A stretch of DNA of 64,000 nt, from the NCBI GenBank assembly GCA_000611775.1, contig KK106984.1, positions 2,687,246 through 2,751,245 on the forward strand, in the 5' to 3' direction. The stretch comes from Umbilicaria muhlenbergii. Its lineage: Eukaryota > Ascomycota > Lecanoromycetes > Umbilicariales > Umbilicariaceae. The notes under the pieces are model-generated. The model did not search any database, was not told the DNA's origin, and saw only the letters and a list, made by a program, of their open reading frames with translations. Both the position numbers and the translations under genes were made by a program. Every line of letters begins with the position of its first letter. The stretch's first letter is position 1. Shown piece by piece: positions 1 through 10,996 of this stretch.

Positions 1-1208
1 TGTCTTGATTATTCTTAATTTCAGCTGTAAAAGGTTCTGAATACATTGTTGTAATGAATGCTTGACATTTGTCTTGAAAATCCTGACATAATCTATCATT
101 TTGATCTTGTATTGGTGATATTTTCTTCATAAGTCATGACTTTGTGTATTTATATGCTTAAAATACATCTTTTTCACTTGCTTCTGTAAGAAATGTTGTT
201 CAGGATTTTTGTTTTACATTTTTAATAACTTGAAAGTACTCAGATCTGCTTGTTGTGAATTTAATTCACTGTCTTTCAGATTAATTCCTTTTGTTGTAAT
301 ATCTTCTTGCTGTTGACATTTCTTTTCTTAGCCTGATGAGGTTTTCCATTCATCATATTTTAGATTTATTGCATGATTTACATCTAGGAATATTGTCTTC
401 TGCAGTTTATGCAATTAAGTTTTTTAAGTTTTCAGCTATTTGTTTTAATGACTGATTTAAACTTATTGCTTTTGCATTTTGCTGTAATTTCTTTGTAAAG
501 TTCTCTCAATCCGCTTTTTGTATATTGAACAGCGCGTTGAAAGAACTTTTCATCAGTGTAAAGTTTTCAGTAATTATGAAAAACTGAATAATCTCATGAT
601 CTGAATTAGTATACACTTTTTCATTAACTTGCCAATCAATTATTTCTGGTATTAATTGATTTGTTGCAAATGTTAAATCTAGAACTGATGAATATTATCT
701 GTTTACAATATGTCTGATGAATGTTATGACATCTGGTATATTGACTAAATTGCAGTGATTTGTTTGCAGTCATTGTAGTAAGTTTTCTGCATTTTTTGCC
801 TCTGTGATTATAGAATTTCATCATGTATGATGTGCATTAAAGTCTTCACAAACTAATATTCTAGTTGTTGCACTTATTTGACTTAATGCTCTTTTCATTG
901 TTCATGTATTTAATTCAGGCTGAAGAGACCTTTCATTATATAATGTACATTCAACAGTAGAATTTCTTCTAAACCTGATGCAGAAATAAATAAAGCTTGT
1001 AAATTTACATCCTTTAATATATCTGATCTAGGCGTGCATTTTATTCCCTTGTTTGCTTTTGTAATAAATATTAAAACTCATGATCTGAGTTCTGACATTG
1101 AGATAATGTTAGTAAATGCTGAGTGTGAAATAATATTGTTATTTAACTCAATTCATGATTCTTGAATTAACATAATATTTATTTTCCTCATCACAGCTTT
1201 TAAACATC
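1..1208 (-). pseudogene. LINE ORF2 fragment, AP-type endonuclease domain
   Basis: Minus-strand translation gives a recognisable endonuclease of the exonuclease-endonuclease-phosphatase fold, which nicks target DNA for target-primed reverse transcription. Visible blocks are INIMLIQE near the start (about 1180-1150), a DFNAHH-like block near 830, LVNIPDV around 730-740, SSVLDLTFATN around 670-690, and QVNEKVYTNSDHEIIQF around 580-640. The SDHEII block carries the catalytic Asp-His pair expected at the C-terminal end of the domain. The frame is broken in several places. The fragment runs off the left edge, so RT and 3' end are not seen. TGG codons survive here, unlike in many neighbouring repeats. 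Confidence 0.75.
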
Positions 1209-1422
1209 TGTTAGACTATAACATCCCTTACTAAAAAGGGAAGTATAGTTGAGGTATGTGACAGCATGAGATATAAATGTATAAAGGTTATATGATTTTA
1301 ACTATATAAAACTAATAACTAAGGAGTGAAAGAGGGAGTGATGAAGCAGCACAGAGTTTTATTATATGCATCATCAAGTCACTTAAAAAGCGCTAACTCA
1401 GATGTGTTATTATATCATGACA
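1209..1422 (-). repeat. Gyp1-a 3' LTR
   Basis: 214 bp, TGTTAGACTATAAC to TATATCATGACA on the plus strand. Its partner at 8189 has the same length and differs mainly by transitions. It is the 3' LTR because the pol domains read on the minus strand. Confidence 0.9.
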
Positions 1423-1440
1423 ATTACCTCCCCCCTTGTG
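1423..1440 (-). other. Gyp1-a polypurine tract
   Basis: On the minus strand a purine run (AAGGGGGGGAGGTAAT) abuts the 3' LTR, the expected site of plus-strand priming. A related tract, AAGGAGGAGGCAAT, abuts the 3' LTR of Gyp1-b at 61789. A shared upstream block GCTGAAGGG in both shows that these are the true 3' ends of one family. Confidence 0.75.
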
Positions 1441-3160
1441 CACTGACCCTTCAGCGCCATTTGGCCTATATTATAATATATGATGTAACAGTGAATAGTT
1501 GTTATTTTAATAATGTGAGGTTGTTGACTCCTGATGAATGTCATGACCTTAACACAGGCTCATGTCATTGATGATAAATAAAATTGCTGACATGTGTGTT
1601 GTAAATGTTCAGCATTAATTCAGGTCAGTGATAAACAGATTTGCTGACATGAAGTTTTTTAATCTCAACAACTTTCATGTTTATCTCCTCAGGCTTTTCA
1701 ACAACAGTGTCTTATCATTAATAACATCTTAAATCATCATTGTTAATTCTTCTTCATGAATTTGAATATCCTGAGATGTTTTCAGTGTAATTAATTTATT
1801 TAATGATGACATCACTTGTAAACTGCACCTGATGCTTATCTGATGTTATTAACATGTTCATAGGCTCTTCTGCCCCTGATCATCAAACACAGTGCAGGTT
1901 CAGCATCTTATTAAAAGAAATCATGATGTCTCTGTTGCTTAAAGCAGATATCAAGTAAACCTGATTTAATTTATGATGTCAAGGAGAATTAATGTTGTTC
2001 ATGTTGTTCTGAAAAGCAGAAGTATTACAAACCTGTATGTTACACATTTAAAAGCATTAAGTAAACACTGATGAGTTTAAATGCCTGTGAAGTTTTTCTC
2101 TGAGATAGTCAGCCTTCATGATTTGTTGATCTGCACTCATAACTCTGAGCTCAATGATGAAACCTGTCAAGTGAGTGCTGATGAGCTGATGAAGCATCAG
2201 TGTGTGTACATAAAAGATGTAGAGGCTCACCTGAGGACTGTTGAGCAGCACAGCTTACATAAAAAGTTAACATCAATGTTGAACATCTCTCTGCTGATGT
2301 TAAAAGAATGATATCACATTAATAAGGTTTTGAAGAGTATTTATGATGTGCTTCATTATCAGGTATTTGCGCTGTCACTTCTCTGACATTTCTTTAAGAT
2401 ATCAACTGACATTCAACTAGAATGATTTGACCTCTGCAGCAGAGCTCATGATTAAATGATAAAATCACATCAACACCCTGATGCTTAATGATGTTGAGAA
2501 GAGTGATGATGAAGTTCTTCTGAACACTCAGAATATTAATGCTGCTGATGAAATCAACAGGCCTGCTGATTCTTATGATTAAATTATTGAGGAAGGCTCA
2601 TCTCAGTGTATGAGAGACATCATTAAAACACTGAATCTTGCTGCACAGATTCAAGCACTTAAAGAGGCATCATTCATGATTGAAGCTCTCTTGAACCTCA
2701 TCTCACAACAGTGCTGTCAAGCCTTAATGCAAGTCAAGTCTGAGATCATCACCTTGAAGGTGAAGCATATATGACATGTGAGAGATGAAAAGAAGAAAAT
2801 GATTATTCTTTCTGAATCATCAGGCAAGAATGTGATGCAGATTAACTTAACAAATTTCTTAAATGCTGATGAAGATGATGATCATGATCCTCACCTTGAT
2901 ATTCTCAGTGAGTCAGACATGAAGCTCTAGTGAAGTAAAGAAGAATGATGATTGATGTGTAAGATAAATATTCTCAGTCCTTAAGATCATTTATGATAAA
3001 TAGTTTGTAATGAAATTGCTTCTCTGATGCTTCTCAGTCATCATGATTATGTTTCAGCTGTACTCATAAAGTGTGTCACAATAATAAGTGTGCTAGTTAA
3101 GCCTTAATAAAACCTGTAAAACCTCATGAGGAAAATCAGGAAAGAGTGTCTTTACTGCAG
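1441..3160 (+). other. Gyp1-a 3' compartment with antisense coding-like sequence
   Basis: This 1.7 kb lies between the end of the chromodomain region and the polypurine tract, where a simple gypsy element has only a short 3' untranslated stretch. On the plus strand, antisense to the element, there are coding-like stretches. One spans 2081-2311 and begins MPVKFFSEIV. A second at about 2485-2930 has a helix- and coiled-coil-like segment (AAQIQALKEASFMIEALLNL) and an acidic tail (NADEDDDHDPHLD). I do not recognise the protein. It may be captured host sequence or an antisense accessory gene. It is broken. Confidence 0.4.
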
Positions 3161-6100
3161 CTTTTTTTTAAACTTTTGTTAATGCTTCCTCTGCTGTCCT
3201 TTTACAGAAGCTTCATATGTTAAGTGCATTTCATGCACTTCATTTATGTTTCACTCTGAAATTCATTGATTGTACTCTTTTGATCATTCCTTTCACTTTA
3301 CCTTATATCAAATCTCTTTTTTATATTTTCACTTATTTAAGATTTCTTTAATCTCATACTCCTCTTCATCATCAATCAACTCTGATGGTTGCAAAGTCAG
3401 CATAAACTCATCATCATACTGATGCTCATACAGCTTTAAGTAGAATACATGAAAGACATTGTGAATTCAATAATCTGATGATAAAGATAATCAGTATGCC
3501 TGTTTCTCAATTAAATCTTGTATTTTAAATGATTTAATAAACTTGTGAGATAACTTTCTGCTTGAGTGTTTCTGTCATAAGTTCTTCATGAATAGCATTA
3601 TCAAGTCTCTCACATTATAAGTCTTCAGTTTATGTTTAACATCATAATATTTGATCTGAGATTTAATTATGTTTTCTCATCATTGTGACAGCACTTTCTG
3701 TATATCATGAAATTATTTCACTTGATTTTTTACTGTGAGTACCTCTTCTTTCTTGAAGTCATTCTCAACTTTGAATCTCACTTCTGAATGATAAGCATAC
3801 ATGACATAAAAAGAGCTACACTTTATTGATGCCTGTGTTTCATTATTGTAAGTGAATTCTGTTAAAGGTAAAAAGCTCATTCAGTTGTCTTGTTCATCTG
3901 AGCAATAACAGTGAAGATAATGTTTTAAGATTTAATTTTATTATTCTGTCTATTCATTCATCTGCAGGTGAAAGGCAGTGCTTAATTAATATTTCATTCT
4001 TAAATAGTAGCACATTTCTGATCAGAAAGTGCTTGTGAAAACTGATTCTTAATCAGAGACAGCCTCTTTCAATACATTAAATCAGCATATTATTTTCTCA
4101 TAAAATAAGTCAGTCAACTCTGTTGCTGTAATCATTTTCATGATTTAAATATATTGAGCCATTTTCATATACTGATTCATAATCATTAAGATCATGTTAT
4201 AAATGTAATTCTTACACTTACTTGACAGCAAGTTAATGATAAAATTCATCATGACTTGCTGTCATGATTCTTCTGACTGAGGCAACACCTGTAGCTCTTC
4301 ATAAAGATGATGTTTAAGTACTTTCACCCTTTGACAGATGTCACATGATGCAACATAATCTTTAACATCTTGACTCATATCAATTCAATAATATTTGCAA
4401 TCAATCAGTTCAAAAGTTCTTTCTACTCTGAAATGCTCTGTCAAGACATCATCATGATGATGTTTCAAGATCTCTACTCTTATTGACTTTTTTTCAGAAC
4501 ATATATTTGTTCCTCATGAAACAAAAGGTCTTCAGAGTCAAATCTTTAAAGATTTTCAGCTTTAGCCTTGTGCTTCACTGATGTACAATCAGTGTTGTGT
4601 GTCACTTCTACAAATGAATCATCATTTTGTAGAGTTTGAATCAAATCTTTTAAGGGTAAACTCAAGCTTTCATCAACTGTTTCATGAATGACAAGATCTC
4701 TTATCATCACATGTGAAATGAGTTGTTTGCAATTAACAGTTTCAGTGACAGGGTTAAGTTGTTTCACAGTTACATCACAGTCATTATGAGTAAGCATTTT
4801 GTTATCACTTCTTCAGCATTTTTTCTGAAGTTTGAGGTTTTTAATCTCAGTCATTCTCTCTGCCTCTGTGAGCAGTTGCCTCATAATAAGGGCATATCTG
4901 AGTGAGAATATATTCACAAGAGTGATTAACTTTCTTTGAAGTGTTGAGAGTAATTTCTTCATAATTTCACTCATCTCTTCAACATCCCTGTAGTCTGATC
5001 ACCTTGACAGCACATCAGTGAGGTTGATCTTTTCAGACTGATGCAGAATATTGAAATCAAAAGCAGTGAATTTCATTACTCATCATGCTTGCCTGTCATT
5101 CAATTCCTTCACGTTCATAAATCCTCATAAATTATTATGATCAGTTAATACCTTTATGATATGACAACTGCCTTCAAGGTAGTGTTGTCAGTGTTTAAAC
5201 ATTATAACAATGACAAGGAGCTCCTGATTATGAGTTTCATATTAAATCTCTGAAGGAGACAGCTTTCTTGATTAAAATGCAATTAAATGTCACTCTCTGT
5301 TATTCAACAGCTGAGACAGGATGTCAGTGAGCTTAATGATTAATGCATCAATTTTCACCTGTATCTGTAACTTCAGATCAAAATGAATCAGAATAAATAT
5401 TATTATGAAGATTTTACAAAGGTGATTAAACACCTCCTGTGCATCATTTGAGAATTTAAAAAGCTTAAACTTCTTTTCATCCTTGCTATCTTTCATAAGG
5501 TTTGTCAAGGGGGCTGCAACTTGTGAATAGCACTTAATAAAGCATTTATAAAAGTTCACAAAGCTCAGGAAGACTTGTACTTCTTGAAAAATCCTTAATA
5601 CTGATCAGTCCTGTATAATGTTCACTCATCATGAATTCATCACTACGCTGTCAGTGATGATAATAAACTCTAGGAATTTCACCTTGATAATGAAGAATTC
5701 ACACTTCTTAAGATTCATGTAAAGTTGAAATCAGCAGAGTCTGTTTAACACTTGTTTAACATGCTCTCAGTGTTTCATTGATGATTCTGAATATATAAGG
5801 ATGTCATCTAGATAAATAATGCAAAAGATATTCACAAGCTCTGTTAGCACTTAATTGATGTAAGCCTGAAACATAGCTGAAGTGTTGATTAATCTGAAAG
5901 ATATGATCATATACTTAAAGTGACTATAACACATGTGAAATGCTGTTTTCCACTCATCACCCTCTTTTATGTGAATACAGTGATAAGCATTCTTCAAATC
6001 TAGCTTCATAAATAGCTTGACTTCATTAAGCTGATTCAATGTTTCACTTATAAAAGGCAACAGATGCCTGTTCTTGATGATCATCTTATTTAACTCTCAG

Positions 6101-8160
6101 TAATTGATGCATAAGTGCAGCCCTTCATCTTTTTTTAAAACAAAAAGGATGAGTGTTTCTGCAGAGCTCATGAAATGACAGATTCAACCTTTCATTAAGA
6201 TGTCATTCAAATATTCTCATAACACCCTTAGCTCAGTATTGAAGAGGTTATATAAAGGGTCATAAAGTGAATCTGTGTCATTCAAGTCAATTGCATGATC
6301 ACTGATTTTATGAGGTGAAAGGAGGTCAGCATTCTCTGTTGAAAACATATTCACATAATCAATGTACTTCTCAGGTAAAGCTTATGTTATATCAGCACTT
6401 TGTATGCACACCTTTGATGCAGCATCATCACTCAGACTGATTCATATCATGATGTAAACAGCAGAGTGATCTTGAATCTCTTTTATGAATTCATCAAATG
6501 ACTGTAACTTGATAGACTGCTTTTTAATGTTGAAGCGTCACACCTTCATTCTGCAGTCAATTCACACATGTTCAGTCTTCAAAGTGAAGAGTTCAAGGAT
6601 AAGAGGTGATCCTGACTTATTTAAAGTGTAAAACACATGTTCACATTCTTAAGATTATCCTCAACTGTCAATAAGCTGATAATGCACATAATAAGCACTG
6701 AAGCAGTAAGCCTTCTGATCATTTAAAAATTAAGATTGCAGCAACAAGCCCTTCATATGAGTCAATTAATGCTTAATAATAAAATGTTGTAAAATCACAT
6801 TGACTTCAGCTCCTGTGTTCAATAAGGCTTGCATGAGTATGACATCATCATTATGAAGAACTTGTTCATCAACAATTAAACTGAGCTCTGAGGTTACTTT
6901 TGTTCAGCACTTCAGCAGCATGAAGTTTTCACTGAAGTATTTTCATTTTTTGATGCTGAAACAGTTACAACTGAGGTCTTATTCAGATCTGAGTTCTTTG
7001 CAGGCTGTGAATAATCAGGGGAATAATGTCTCTTCTGATTACAATTTCAACAAGTCATGTGTGACAAGTTCTTTGTTTCAGGAGCTTTCAGCAGTCTGCT
7101 TTTATATTTATTATCTCACTTGCTCTTCTCCTTGCCCTCATCAGGCTTGTGATCCTTATTCTCAGCAGGCTTTGATGATAACTCAGGTTTACAACTGAAG
7201 ATAACTGTCATATTAAAATTTGCTTTCAATTTCATGACACCTCTCAAATGTAAATTATTCTTCAGGCATGTGATTAAGGTGACAGTTCTCTTTCAAGTTA
7301 TGAATAAGTTCTGATAATTCATCAAGGCTGCATGAACCTCAAGCTTCAATTTTGTGAAGAAGTGAGTCCTCATGTGCTCTTCACTGTAAAGAGGTAACTG
7401 AGCTTTCAAGGTGCTCAAATAACTATTAAAAGCTTGAACTGATTGATGAGGTAGTTGAACAGCATCATTATACAACTGAGTAGTGTGAAGCTGATGATTC
7501 ACAGGGTCCTCAATAATGTTGAGCAAGAATTTTGTAAAATCATCTCAGATAACAGTGAAATAATCTTTAATCTCATCATCTCACAGTCACGCCTCCTTTG
7601 ATTTACTCTTTAAATATTGCATGACGTAAATCATCTTATCCTCCTCATGAGGGAAATCAACTGAGTTAAAATGAAAGGTATTTCTTACATCTCACATTTA
7701 ATTCAGATGCTCTTTCATGTTCTTATCATAATATAGCAGCAACTCCTTTGCCTGAATTCTTGATTGTACATTTCATATTGACAGCGTTTCATTGACACAG
7801 CGCTTGCTCATTACAGACTCAGCATTCATAGAGTTAAGAAATCTCTCAGCTGAGATATCAACATGAGTAGCAGGATCTTTGAGTAAGTTGATTTTTAATG
7901 TCAGGACTTTCATTTGAAGCTGTTGCAGCTCTTGTTGCTTAAGAAGTTCATCTCACTGTCATCTCACTTGTGTGATCTCATTATTAATGTTGTGCATCAT
8001 TTCACCTGAGGATCCTCCACTCATGAGGTTCACTTCACTGATGTCAGAGGAAATGAGTGATGTTTCACAGTCATTTTGTTGATTCTTCATCATCATGTCT
8101 CATTCTGCTTTAGAAGTTTGATGTAGTTGGTTTCAAGTTTGCATCTTATCTCAGGCCATC
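3160..8160 (-). pseudogene. Gyp1-a gag-pol remains with chromodomain
   Basis: Domains are recognisable in family order on the minus strand: gag (about 8160-7000, including the open stretch 7526-7293 and a zinc-knuckle remnant near 7010-7065), protease region (about 6900-6400), RT with YLDDILIYS at 5797-5825, the RT-RNase H junction with MNFYKCFIKCYSQVAAPLTN at 5559-5500, integrase (about 5000-3700) and a chromodomain at about 3200-3360. The chromodomain places it among the chromoviruses. It is broken by many changes and makes no full-length product. Confidence 0.8.
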
Positions 8161-8188
8161 ATCCTTTGAAAAGTAAAGTTATTAAAAC

Positions 8189-8402
8189 TGTTAAACTATA
8201 GCGTCCCTTAGTAGAAAGGGAAGTATAGTTGAGGTATGTGACAGCATGAGATATAAATGTATAGAGGTTATATGATCCTAACTATATAAAACTAATAACT
8301 AAGGAGTGAAAGGGGGAGTGGTGAAGCAGCACAGAGTTTTATTGTGTGCATCATCAAGTCACTTAGAAAACACTAGCTCAGATGTGTTACTATATCATGA
8401 CA
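8189..8402 (-). repeat. Gyp1-a 5' LTR
   Basis: 214 bp, TGTTAAACTATAGCG to TATATCATGACA. It adjoins the gag side of the element and pairs with 1209-1422. Confidence 0.9.
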
Positions 8403-8515
8403 ACATAATTGCATGATGTTTGTTGATCTATTGCAGTTATGTTGAAAAATCTGTATTTTAAATAATTCCTGCAGGTCTGTGTTTGAATGTTGTGTGTTTA
8501 TACTACATATTATTC
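8403..8515 (-). pseudogene. LINE ORF2 N-terminal start region
   Basis: Minus-strand translation gives ELFKIQIFQHNCNRSTNIMQ immediately upstream of the Gyp1-a insertion. This is the expected start of a fungal LINE endonuclease, where a short lead precedes the conserved Q-N-C-N-R-S motif. It continues directly into INIMLIQE on the far side of Gyp1-a, so the element was cut inside this exon-less ORF. Confidence 0.7.
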
Positions 8516-8544
8516 ATTCATGACTAAAGGGTCTCTGTCTGCTG

Positions 8545-9207
8545 TAGGCTGTCATTTGAGTCAGGTCAGATCAGGTTCATGATCAAAGACCTGATTCATG
8601 AGTTCAGCCCCTTCATGGACCTGGTATTCAGTGGCCAACCGTGTTGACCCTGAGGTACCCACATGGACACTGAACTAACTTAATGCGGCTAGAAAAAAGC
8701 TTAATTTTAAGTGAGGAACTTCAAAAAGTTGATGAAGTCACAAGGCAATGAGCTTATCAGAGATCACATTGTAAGTTATTTTTTTGAGCAACATATGTAA
8801 GTTGTAGAACTCAATGCGCCCGTCAATTCTATGCAAAAATTATCAAAAACGGATCGCGGCGCATTGAGTTGTGTGGGTTTGAAGTTCAGGGTGATGAACA
8901 TCATCAATCAATCAACTTCACGAAAGTGTCAACTTTCAAACTCACATAACTTAATGCGCAGCGATTCATTTTTGATGATTTTTATACAGATTTGACGGGC
9001 GCATTGAGCTGTATAATATCTGAAATTATGGAAGGGTTTAGCCCTAATTAATGCGGCTCTCAGTGTCTTAATTACCCTCAGTGTCTGCCTTCAATACCCG
9101 CCCTGACCTGACATGTCAAGGTGAGTTCAAAATCACTGAGACACTGTCACCTGACCCGGCCTGACTCAGCCTGACTCAGTGTCACCCTGATTCACAGTGA
9201 CAGCTTA
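8545..9207 (+). mobile_element. hAT-like MITE, 663 bp, with 8-bp target duplication
   Basis: A non-autonomous DNA transposon with ends TAGGCTGTCA and TGACAGCTTA, which are inverted copies with one mismatch. It is flanked by a perfect 8-bp direct repeat GTCTGCTG (8537-8544 and 9208-9215). The 8-bp duplication and TAGG-type end suggest the hAT superfamily. It holds no coding sequence but has a long internal inverted repeat. It splits the LINE between ORF1 and ORF2. It is much richer in CpG, CCA and TGG than its surroundings, so it probably arrived after the mutation wave. Strand is arbitrary. Confidence 0.8.
8810..9009. repeat. Internal inverted repeat of the hAT-like MITE
   Basis: Arms at about 8810-8886 and 8931-9009 are inverted copies around a 44-bp centre. 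Both outer ends read CTCAATGCGCCCGTC from outside inwards, and both inner ends carry a GTTTGAA-type block. The transcript would fold into a hairpin of roughly 78 bp, which could feed small-RNA production. That function is inference only. Confidence 0.8.
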
Positions 9208-9730
9208 GTCTGCTGAATAGAGTTCAACTGCTCTGTAATATTCACAGTCTTTGCTATTCACCTGGTGATTTTCTTTGCAGTTTACACACTTTATTATTGT
9301 GTAACTGCATATTTCTTGTCCCTTTTTGCAAATAAAGTACATGTGCTTCCTGGTATAATGATTTCCAGCGCATATTTGGCATTTGGCTTCATGCGTGCAC
9401 TTATGCTGTGTGTGGTCAAATTCTTGACATTTGATGCATTGCTCATACGGTTTGCAGTCTATGTATTCCGCGGTATGTAGTGAATTTTCAGCCATTATTA
9501 ATTTAGTTCTTAAGGCTTTTTCAGCCTCTTGGCTGCTTGCAAAGGCAATGACTGCAGATGAATGCCTTTTAAATTTTCTACTCTCTGCTGTAGACATTCA
9601 ACTTTTTTATTTTTATTTCTTCATTAAGTGTATGCAGTCTAAGACTATGACACTGGCTAGTAATTTAACAATACATTTGTGAGAGAAAACTCTTTAGTCA
9701 ACTTATTTTGTCAATTTTTTTAACAGCTGC
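9205..9730 (-). pseudogene. LINE ORF1 C-terminal region with CCHC zinc knuckles
   Basis: The open stretch 9597-9205 encodes an RNA-binding Gag-like protein tail. It has CIKCQEFDHTQHKC (CX2CX4HX4C) followed by CQICAGNHYTRKH and CVNCKENHQVNSKDC. The upstream part (9725-9600) matches the region that precedes the knuckles in fungal LINE ORF1. The stop ending this open stretch comes from the inserted MITE. Without it the frame would run about eight codons further and end next to the ORF2 start. ORF1 packages the LINE RNA. Confidence 0.7.
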
Positions 9731-10318
9731 TATTGGTGCCAGAATTGCACAGTTTTAAATATTTCTTTTAATATCTCTTCAACCCTCTTCCTGATTTTCA
9801 TCCTCACTCTCTCTCAATGTTTGTGAAAGCTGACCATGCATAATGAGCTTTCAAAGTCACGTTTGAGTCAATGTTTGTGAAGGCTGACCATGCGTAATGA
9901 GCTTCTGAAGTTGATGTTTGAGGCAATATGTGTGAAGACTGACCATGCGTAATGAGCTTCTGAAATCATGTGTTTGAGGTTAATGTGTGTGAAGGCTGAT
10001 CATGCATAATGAGCTTCTGAAGTCACATATTTGAAGTCAATGTTTATGAAGGCTGGCCATGTGTAATGAGCTTTCAAAGTCATGTTTGAGGTAATGTTTG
10101 TGAAGGCTGATCATGCGTAATGAGCTTCTGAAGTCACGTGTTTGAGGTCAATGTTTATGAAGGCTGATCATGCATAATAAGCTTTCAAAGTCATGTTTGT
10201 AGACTTAATGAGTTTGATTAATGTTTTTTAAACTCATCTTGACTTCTCTACCAGGTACACAACGTCTGGTAGGTATTAACAGGAGACATCATGTGAAGAT
10301 GTGAGTTCTTTGTCTCTT
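9640..10318. repeat. Left arm of a long inverted duplication
   Basis: This arm is matched in inverted orientation by 10997-11744. It contains mid-ORF1 LINE sequence, a seven-unit minisatellite, and further ORF1 sequence. The arms are similar throughout, including non-repeat edges such as the block around 10255-10290. The match is therefore a true inverted duplication, not only shared minisatellite. Confidence 0.85.
9814..10202. repeat. Minisatellite, about 7 units of 54-57 bp
   Basis: The units share GTGAAGGCTGACCATGCGTA, then ATGAGCTTCTGAAGTCACG and TGTTTGAGGTCAA. Unit lengths read by eye are 54, 55, 56, 57, 55, 56 and 56 bp, so the array cannot preserve a coding frame. Several units hold a CACGTG palindrome. 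It lies between the two recognisable halves of LINE ORF1. Confidence 0.85.
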
Positions 10319-10996
10319 AAACATTCAACTTGATTTGCACATCAATTTTAAACCTTTATTGAAGATTTTAATCTCATTTTTAGCAATTGCATCTCCTTCA
10401 CATTGTCAAAAATCTCTGTGAATAATTCATGTAGAATTATCTTGTATCATTTCTGATCTTTTCAAACGTGAACTAAGTTCAGGTTTAATTCCGGCTCTCA
10501 GATATTTTTATGTTGTAATAACTCTTCTGCGCTGCTTTCTTCTACTGCAGTGAGGATTATGTTATTTTGTAATCTAGAAATAGTAACTGTTGCTACTAGC
10601 ACCTTTGCAATTTTTGCATTTTTTAATGCATTGTTGATTTTATCTTGAACTTGCATTGAGTTGAAATTTGTCACTGCAATTGATATTTTTAATGTCAGCA
10701 GTAATCTGTATTCCTGTTGTGTGATCTGCTTAGTTTCTTTGATTAATGCAGCTTTTTGCGCCTTTGTAATCACCTCTGTTCATGATTTACTGCTGTTTTA
10801 AGTCAACATTTGCGCAAATGTTGATTTTGAGCGTTTTCAGCATTTTCAGTTATACTCACTGAAAAGTTATCTGATTGAGCTGAATTTTTCATCATAGATT
10901 CAGGCTCTTATTTTGCATTAATACTGAAGATTTCAGCCTTATCTGATGTGATTTGACTGTTTTTCATTTCTGCATGCTGTTTTTGATTGTTTTGTG
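10319..10996 (-). pseudogene. LINE ORF1 N-terminal region, spacer of the inverted duplication
   Basis: The open stretch 10773-10498 reads QKAALIKETKQITQQEYRLL and later INNALKNAKIAKVLVATVT and ILTAVEESSAEELLQHK. The pattern resembles the part of fungal LINE ORF1 that precedes the RNA-recognition region. The sequence continues toward 10319 with weaker coding signal. No clear 5' end or promoter of the LINE is visible. The region lies between the two inverted arms. Confidence 0.55.

Larger units (their letters stand above)
1209..8402 (-). mobile_element. Gyp1-a: chromodomain Ty3/gypsy LTR retrotransposon (fossil)
   Basis: A 7194-bp LTR element read on the minus strand, with two 214-bp LTRs (1209-1422 and 8189-8402) that begin TG and end CA. 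It is inserted in LINE ORF2. The flanks 1204-1208 (ACATC) and 8403-8407 (ACATA) form a target duplication with one mismatch, and the LINE frame resumes across it. Order in element direction: 5' LTR, gag with a zinc knuckle, protease, RT with an intact YLDD core, RNase H, integrase, chromodomain, 1.7 kb of extra sequence, polypurine tract, 3' LTR. The coding region is broken in many places. LTR differences are mostly transitions, so it is old. Confidence 0.9.
1..10996 (-). mobile_element. Tad1/I-like LINE, open at left edge, interrupted by Gyp1-a and a hAT-like MITE
   Basis: This is a non-LTR retrotransposon read on the minus strand. ORF1 lies at the right and the ORF2 endonuclease at the left; the reverse transcriptase would lie beyond base 1. 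Order in element direction: ORF1 N-terminal region (10996-10319), minisatellite (10202-9814), ORF1 C-terminal region with zinc knuckles (about 9725-9205), ORF2 start (about 8515-8403) and endonuclease (1208-1). Two later insertions split it. Dropping the 7.2-kb LTR element restores one endonuclease reading frame across 8403/1208. Dropping the 663-bp MITE joins the ORF1 tail to the ORF2 start. The clade is inferred from the pairing of CCHC knuckles with an AP-type endonuclease. Confidence 0.75.

Noticed and set aside
9265-9682. Plus-strand open frames across 9265-9682
   Set aside because: They overlap the minus-strand LINE zinc-knuckle ORF1, which has recognisable motifs. The plus frames are shadows.
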